Below, one piece after another: positions 56,771 to 64,000 of a DNA stretch of 64,000 bases (its first letter is position 1; each line of letters begins with the position of its first letter). The position numbers and the translations under genes are program-made. The notes beneath the pieces were generated by a model. It had not been told where the DNA came from, ran no database searches, and was given only the letters and a program-made list of their open reading frames with translations. Origin of the DNA: Cruorifilaria tuberocauda (taxonomy: Eukaryota; Nematoda; Chromadorea; Rhabditida; Onchocercidae). The DNA is taken from NCBI GenBank assembly GCA_013365365.1, contig JABVXU010000005.1, positions 248,001 to 312,000 on the forward strand. The letters are read 5' to 3'.

Positions 56771-59700
56771 TCAAATCTCATTCATCATCTGCATCATCTG
56801 GTTCTTGAACTTTAAAACCTTTTGTAACTCCTTGTTGAGACGCTCAATTTCTTCATCTTTCTCGCCGAGCTATAACGGATTTCAAAGTTTTTTTCGGCTT
56901 CTTAGCAAGAAATGAAATTTGCATACACGGACGAAAACCTCTTTATCTTAAAATCAAATGCACACACTTAAATGGTCCTAAGTGGTATTTCTATAAGAAA
57001 GATAATAAGAACAAGGAATTTTAAAGTTACCAAATTCTGCAAACATTTCATTTCAGATTCTTTAGCATCAGTTATTTCTTCCAGTTTTCTCTGCACATGT
57101 TTCAAATTTTCAGTTATCTCTGAAGAAATAGGTGATTTTAATCTTGTCTACAATGAAACATTTTTGCGTTAACATATGAAGTCTTTTAGTGGAATCAATA
57201 TTTCCAAGCAACGTACAAAACGAATTCCGATGTGTATCTTCACTAGATGTTATAACAATAGAGAGTTTTAACAACTCCGGTAAAAAAATCAAACTACATC
57301 TAAATGCTAATGAAGTGTTGTTATTCATCAAACAATTTCTTAAGTGTGTGGAATTTTCTATATTTTCAACGTGGGAAATATAAACCTTTGTTTTCCGCTT
57401 CTTTAGCTACCAAATGTATTTCTAAGGCTTTAAATTCATTGCTGAGTTGAGTACATTCTTTGTCCTTATCAATCAAAGCATTTGATGCTCTGGAAATATA
57501 ACTTAGTATCATTTAAACGATTACTGTTTAGGTACATTACATCACTTTCTTTCTTTCTCTTTCCCGAACTTGATTTGATCAGCCAAATAAAAATATCGGT
57601 CTTAAGTAAGATATCAGTAAGCACCAAATTTACATCAAAAAAAGCTTACTGGACAAATTTTATTTTCAGTTCGTCATAACGGCTTTTCGCTGCTGTAGCA
57701 AGCTCTCTTTCACTTTTATTTTCTTCTTGCAAAATATTTTTTTCTTGCATCACTTTTTCAAGCCTGAAAGTGAAAAAAATCTTAGATTTTTTTCTACTAA
57801 AAAACGAAGAGACAAGTGAACACGTCAAGACGGAATGCTCTTGGATCTATTACTGCGAGTCCCATCCATGATTGCTATAAATTAGCCCAATTTCGCCACT
57901 TGAGGAACAAATTTCAATATTATGAAACCAAAAAATCTTAATTAATACGAAGACTACACAATTTTTGAATCCTTGATATTCAGAACATGAAATAACATAT
58001 GATCTATTCAAATTATAAATCAACTTACTCATCATTAAGCATAGCCACTTCCATTTTCTTATCCTCCATTACCTTCTTATAAGCCTCACACGTTTCTTCC
58101 ATTTCTTTTCTTTCTGAATAGAAAGAAGTTAGAAGCGTATTCAGATCCTCAATCTTTTTTTCACGATCAGCAACAGATTTCCGAAGGCTTGTTATCTGTA
58201 AGAATTGTGAAGCGATTGAAAGTCTAAACTTTTCTGAACGTAAAAAAAAATCTAAATCAATCACCTCGTTCTCACTGTCCTCCTTGTTGCGCAGATTTTG
58301 AATATTTTCATAAAGACGCAGTGAATCTTTCATTTTTGCCACCATTCCTTCCAATTCTCTTTCTCGAATCTAAAACAAAAATAGCAAAGCAGTAAAAAAT
58401 TGGGAAACTTTATTGCTTTTTTCTGCCTAAACATTAGTATTTTCTTATAATACACACTACAAGTAATTTAAGCGGAATTAAGTCTGAAATGTGAATTTCG
58501 AAGGAAATTAACATGATTCGGACAAAATATAGTCCGAAAAAGATAATGAGGTTTTGACAAAATAAATTTATTTCTCGTTCCAATAATCAATAAAGGCGTA
58601 ATAATTTTAAGCATACCTTCAAAGTTTGTATTTCCTTTTCATACATACTCAATAACTGCAATGCTCGAGGATCTTTGAGCTGGAAGATTTGTCCACTAAT
58701 TAAGTACTATTCATTTCATTATGTAATGAAACAAAATAGATATTATGAAGGTTCAGAATCAGAATGAAGCATTGCACATCAACTTCCGAAAACGACAAAG
58801 CTAAGGACATGAATAATCTAAACTCACGTCATTGCCTTGCCGCAACTTATTTGATACATCATCTGCTTGCTTTAGCAAATGATCACTTGGTGTCTTCCTA
58901 CCATCCACTGAGAAAACATCTATATCACCATTTAAAACAACTTCGGAGGGGCTGCTAAACAATAGTATGTAAAGAAAGCAGCAAATATGCTTCCAATGAT
59001 CGCATTTAATCCCAAATAGTTCAATGGCCTAATGCCAATGGCGCATTATATTAATTATCTTTTAAAGGAAATATGAAAGTAAGAAAAAAGAAACTTACCA
59101 AGGTAAGTAATTTCTCGCAACATTCTTTTCTCTGGGATAGCTTGCTATCAAATCTCCCAACCTTCAAAAAATTAATTAAGAAAAGTTGAGTAAAAAATTA
59201 ATACTAAAAACATACCATTTTGTGGGAAAAGTGTGAGTTTGCGCGCAGTGTATGTAAAGAAGTAGAGCTTCATGCGTTAAGTTGGCACTACCATCAGCGA
59301 ATGCATATGCGATGAATGGCACTAGGCGGTCATCCTGAAATAAATAGTTTGAAAAAATTCAGAAACATAAAGTACTTAATTATCAAATCAACTAATCGGC
59401 AACCTTTAGTATTTTCCAATACAAATCTTTATGCGACTTTGAATAATCCTTCAGTGAGATCAGAACTCTCAGCAGTTTCAAAACCACAGCCACGCCATCA
59501 ACACTGCAACTTTCCCATGATCCATACATTGAAGTAATGAAGAATATGAAAAAATCATTAGACAAGAATGGAACGAAATGATCATCTTTTATTTTTTCAA
59601 AATGATACTGTGATAGTATAAACAGCGAAATGGTTTACTCTAACGGCCAAAAAAATAAATCTTCTGCTCATATTGCAAACGACAAGGCAATGAATTGATA

Positions 59701-62700
59701 TGCCTTACAGATCGAGAAATATGAAAAGTGTGCAATTACTAGTACCATTTTGTTTACAAATGATGGAATTGATTTATAAATTCGAGGATGTAGGGCAAAA
59801 AACACAAAACTCACCACCATTCAGGTAAAAATCCGGCACGCTGTATTGCAGGTTGTCCTACATAGGTAACAACAGTATTTGAGATCATTTGTGATTCGAT
59901 GATATGGGAGCAAAGCGGGACAGTGATAACTTCTAATAAATTAGCTTTTATTTCATCATCATTTAAAATCGCTGAAAAATAAACGAAACTGTTAAACTAC
60001 ACATTAAGTTCAACATCTAAATAAAACTAACTTGCTTATGGTACAGCAAGTGAACTATAAATGATTACTTTCAGCCAAATGTAATCCTTCGGTTATTCTT
60101 TGGCATTGAAATTTTATAAGGTTGCTGACTGTCTCAATTGCTGTTTTCGTGCTGCTTTCGATAAGTCGCAGAATATGTTCAATGGGTAAAACATTTTGCA
60201 CGTGGCCGTTGTTTTCGATCAGCTCCTGCACAAAATTATTCTAGGTGATTCAATGTAAATAGTCAAAATATTATGATAAACAATAATATAAAAATCGGAT
60301 GAACTAATGCAAATCAAAACTTCCGATTTCTGAACGACAGAACTTCTATTTTTATATGTATGAGCCCACTATCGCCATTCCGTTCATCGACAAAGTAAAA
60401 TTTTTAGTTAAATTTTTGAAAAAATTAACTGAAATATGTGATTGAAGCTTAATGCCTGATTTATCAGAATGAATTACCAGATTTTTGCAACGACACTAAT
60501 CAATTTTAAAATGAAGGATACCAAAATGTGAGAGATGTGAGAGGTTTCAATACTTTTTGTACCTGGAGCAGATAGATGAGAAGGCGCATAGCCTTTAAAG
60601 GGATTTCAGGCTCAATAGCTTCATCAAAAGATAGACCAGATGTGTTGCAAATAGCCAAAATAGGAGTTGTCAGCCTCTCTTCGGATGATGGGTAGCGCAA
60701 AACGGCTTGTGCAGTTGCTGATCGTAATTGTGCTATCGAGCAAAATGATAAAAACAGATCGTATACCTATAAATGTTTCCACAACTATATTCTCAAAAAG
60801 ACATAAGAACATAAGAATGTAGAAGACAAAAGAATATAAATAAGATTTCAAATGCAGGTGAAGTTATCTACTTTAAAAGGACTTACTTTAAGTGATTCTT
60901 CAGTGTGGGGATCAATCTGAACAAAAAGGTTTGCAACAAGTTGAATAGTGTTTTCGAAATATGAATAGGAAACAAGATCTTTGGCTGTAGATGTAATTGT
61001 TGGAGGTGATGATACCTATAAGACTTGGTCTGTTTTCATTTCTTCACACTTATTACTCGAAAACAAGATAAATAATGCAGGGATAGCGCAGCAGCACAAA
61101 TTTAAAATAGTATATATTCCTGCATATTCTGTCCAAATATTTTCCCCATCAGCAAAAATAAGAGGGTGCGCAATGCTAAAAGGTAAAAAATGACAATAAT
61201 TGAAACTTATACACCAGGAGAATCGGTGATGATTAATCGCTTCAGTAAATCAACAGCGATATGCCGAGTCATCATATAGTCTCCTAGAATTAAAACGTTG
61301 AAAATGCACCGGAATGTTTGAGGAATGTTTCGAGAACAAAAAACCTGAAATGAACAATTTTCTATCCATTACTTCAATTTAAACTTATAGTCAGAATTAT
61401 ATTCAGGAAGCACAGGCCTCTTTTTCTGTTTAAAAATAATGATAAAACTCTACAGGTAAAATAACTTCATTTTAATTGGTTTCACAAGGTTTTTCTTCAA
61501 AGATCAGCATAGATATAAGGCATGATTAAGGTCTTTCCTTATGTATCAACGAATATTAGGTGTGATGTTTGGATAAATCTTTAAAATTGCTCCATAAAGT
61601 TACCGTATCACGAAGTTTTTCCTCCAGAAAACCGATAAGTACAAGAGATGAAATAACCACAGTTCGCGAATCATGAGCTAACAGCTTTAGCAGTTTGTGG
61701 GTAAAGGCCTTGTAAGATGACTATAAATACTTTTTATATGAATTATTGCCATTATTTCGTTAACCATAATTCAAAGATTAGTGAATCATTCTCTTCAGTA
61801 ATAATGTAGAATCTAGAATTATTTTATTGCAAAACCATAAAAAATGAACTGACCGATTTCCGTATTCTCAAACAAGCGGATTTTGATCGAGCAGCGAGGT
61901 TAGATAGTATGGCTATACAATACGGAAGCCATTCCGGTTCATCATCACAGGTCCTACAGGAACTTCAGTTGCAAAAATTTTCGCATTATTCATAGAAAAA
62001 GAAATATGAATATATACATAATAATCTAATAAGAAAGCGCATTAAATAGCAAATAGGTGGATAAATATATAGAGACAATGTTACAAAGTTAAAACTAACA
62101 CTTCGCTTAAAAGAAATGAAATAAGATCATTCGTCCATATTCCAAGCACTACATTGCGCTCATAAGTGAGTACCTAAACAGTAAAATGTAGCAACAAAAC
62201 CGATAATATATTATTACTACGAATATAAATGTGACATACTTGAAGCAATCGTAATACGTCGATAAGATTCTGTGGACCAAGTTGGTCTCGCAGTGACAAT
62301 TTTAAACATTCAAAAACTGATCCACAAATTTTTAAATCTTCTCCTGCCAAGTATCTTCTGACTGAGATATTGTGAAAAGCTAAAACGCATTTTTTAATTG
62401 GTACATGTAAAAATTATCCTTATGATGTTATATCTATCACAATTTTATTATGATTACATTTCTCTAACGGTGGTCCTTCTGAATAAAGTTTTGGAGTAAT
62501 TTGCATTTGTAACCGATGTGAAATAAGTCTTGGTATTGCTAGCCATTCAAACAATAAATAATGGTATACTGCACAAAGGAAACTGGTAAAATTCTTGAGT
62601 TCAAAATCAATATAGTCAGAATACAGCTAACCTAAATTAAAAAGAAAAAGATGCAAATGAGAACGAGTAATTGCTGATGTGGAAATATCATTCAATAGTA

Positions 62701-63280
62701 TTGAGCAATGACGAAGTAGCTCGCATAATTGTCGATCATGTATGCTTAATCTGGCCGATGAATCCAAATTATTCGTTAAATGTACCAATTTCTGAAACCG
62801 TTTGTTTAAATATAAAAGCTATGAGATTTCAACGCTCTTAACTCTTAACGTAAGGAATGAATACCAAAAAGACAAATATGCCGAAATGGATATATAGATG
62901 TAAGGCTACAGTATAAAAATAAAGGCTAAAGACATTCTTTATTTTTATCAATTTTGTAATTTAGCATAATTATAATTATTTATTTGTCACCGTGGTAGAA
63001 ATATTTATTTGTTACTGTAGTATCTTCGCTACAAAAGTGATTGCTCCATCGAAATTATTTATGTGTAACTTATGAGTAATAAGTGAAAACAACTAATAGA
63101 ATCATAAATACAGTTATTCTACACTGAATTTGTCAGTTATGATAATGAGATTTTAACAATATAAAAGGTCACCTCTAAATGAGTATCCAACGAAGAGGCA
63201 TTAATTTCGTTACTGTCACTTTGAAATCGATAAACAGCAGTAGTAGCTGCAACAATAGATGCCCTTAAGGCATCAGTCAT
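56771..63280 (-). CDS. CIP2A-like protein (inhibitor of PP2A family)
   Basis: Many short exons join into a protein with a helical armadillo-like head and a coiled-coil tail. The start is MTDALRASIVAATTAVYRFQ (ATG 63280). The head carries the family block AHDSRTVVISSLVLIGFLEE, NIPQTFRCIFNVLILGD and TRHIAVDLLKRLI, which I align by eye with human CIP2A (its ARNIHQTFQLIFNILINGD region). FCSIAQLRSATAQAVLRYPS follows. The middle holds DDRLVPFIAYAFADGS and a linker with VDGRKTPSDHLLKQADD. The tail is heptad-rich, for example ERELEGMVAKMKDSLRLYEN, VADREKKIEDLNTLLTSF and KVMQEKNILQEENKSERE, and ends FKNQMMQMMNEI, TGA at 56771. CIP2A binds and restrains PP2A-B56 and, with TOPBP1, tethers broken chromosomes in mitosis. 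Those roles are family knowledge. p115/USO1, which also joins an armadillo head to a coil, was considered and fits less well. Confidence 0.75.
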
Positions 63281-64000
63281 CGGTATCGACCACCTCAATA
63301 GTCGTTTTATTGAAATTCCTGATGGATATATTCATATACACAAAATGAAATCGAACAAAGATATGATACATGTGATGTCAAACGCGCATAATGGTTATCT
63401 AAACAATCGAATCTGGTAGTACTGTAAAAATTGAAACATGATCAGTTTTAGAAGTTCCATGAGCCCTTGAAAGTGAGATCAGTTTATATTCAAGCTGAAA
63501 ATCATATACTTTTTTCAATTTTAGTTATTGAACTGTTCCATCGCTGTCTTTTTTCCACAGTGTATATTTTCAGCTCAATAACTGTTCGACAGCGATTAGA
63601 TAGCCGGAGTAAGGTTGTTCTTTGAGTAAACTCGTTTTGAAATACATAATAGGAGTGCAAATCAAAATTTTCTCAGACAGCACAGTTAATTAAAGTTAAT
63701 TTATTATTGCAACACTAATTTCTTATAAGCGAGTAACAGATATCTTTATCTTCGAAAAGGAAACACTGAATTCAACAGCGTATACTGTAATTCATAAAGC
63801 CAGAGGAGACAATCTGTGTTAAAAACTCAATACATTTGTAAAAGTTGATTACGTAGCGAAATATCGCAGTCAAATACATAAATTTGTATCAGTTTTAGCA
63901 CTCCAGTTGTAATACATGCGGTAACGATAAAACTTGATGAACAGGCTTGTTGGAAAATAATGGAACAGGCGGATAATTAATTAATAAGTACCTTAATGCT
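63281..64000. other. upstream region of the CIP2A-like gene
   Basis: No further exon is seen. It should include that gene's promoter and 5' UTR. The sequence is AT-rich, without repeats that stand out. Confidence 0.45.

Noticed and set aside
56761..56810. Acidic C-terminus EPDDADDE in another frame at the end of the CIP2A-like gene
   Set aside because: That frame is not continuous with the coiled-coil exon. The in-phase frame ends FKNQMMQMMNEI.
56771..63280. Reading the gene as vesicle tether p115/USO1
   Set aside because: The armadillo head plus coiled coil suggested it, but the NIPQTF..IFN.LI.GD block and the FCS..QLR block match CIP2A better, and the tail in the correct frame is not the acidic USO1 end.

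Overview
This window looks like nuclear DNA of a parasitic nematode, most likely a filarial or other spirurid worm. It is strongly AT-rich. Its genes are cut into many short exons with GT...(T)TTTCAG or TTTAG introns. Most code cleanly only after splicing. One gene is a clear ortholog of the nematode FoxB factor LIN-31. I see no bacterial genes, rRNA, tRNA or CRISPR array. The species call rests on general look, not on a database match.

Layout, left to right. (1) 1.0-2.1 kb: two small minus-strand genes, a two-exon cysteine-rich single-pass membrane protein and a single-exon secreted peptide. (2) 3.4-13.8 kb, minus: a very large gene of about 23 exons and about 1,750 residues. It encodes a nuclear protein with a FLYWCH-like zinc-binding region, two tandem copies of an NRF1/EWG-like DNA-binding domain, a long serine/SQ-rich stretch and a C-terminal PHD finger. 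It is the most unusual item here. (3) 15.7-17.9 kb, minus: a four-pass membrane protein. (4) 18-32.5 kb: a gene-poor AT-rich stretch. It holds one GC- and CT-richer island at about 23.4-24.5 kb with a perfect CRE site, a fold-back at about 31.05 kb and one possible membrane-protein exon. (5) 32.6-35.8 kb, minus: lin-31 (FoxB) in four exons, followed by 7 kb of AT-rich upstream DNA that may hold its control elements. (6) 42.8-49.1 kb, minus: MTR4, the exosome-linked RNA helicase. (7) 50.4-53.0 kb, minus: a CK1/TTBK-like kinase with DYG in place of DFG. It is divergent from (8) 53.4-55.9 kb, plus: enolase, complete at 437 residues. (9) 56.8-63.3 kb, minus: a CIP2A-like protein with an armadillo-type head and a coiled-coil tail, convergent with enolase.

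The genes do not form an operon with one pathway. Several are regulators (LIN-31, the NRF1-like/PHD protein, the kinase, CIP2A). MTR4 and enolase are housekeeping genes. The only shared control region the layout suggests is the roughly 450-base gap between the kinase and enolase start codons. Splice sites were placed by eye using phase continuity and family knowledge, so exon edges in low-conservation regions may be off by a few bases, and 5' ends may lack short upstream exons.
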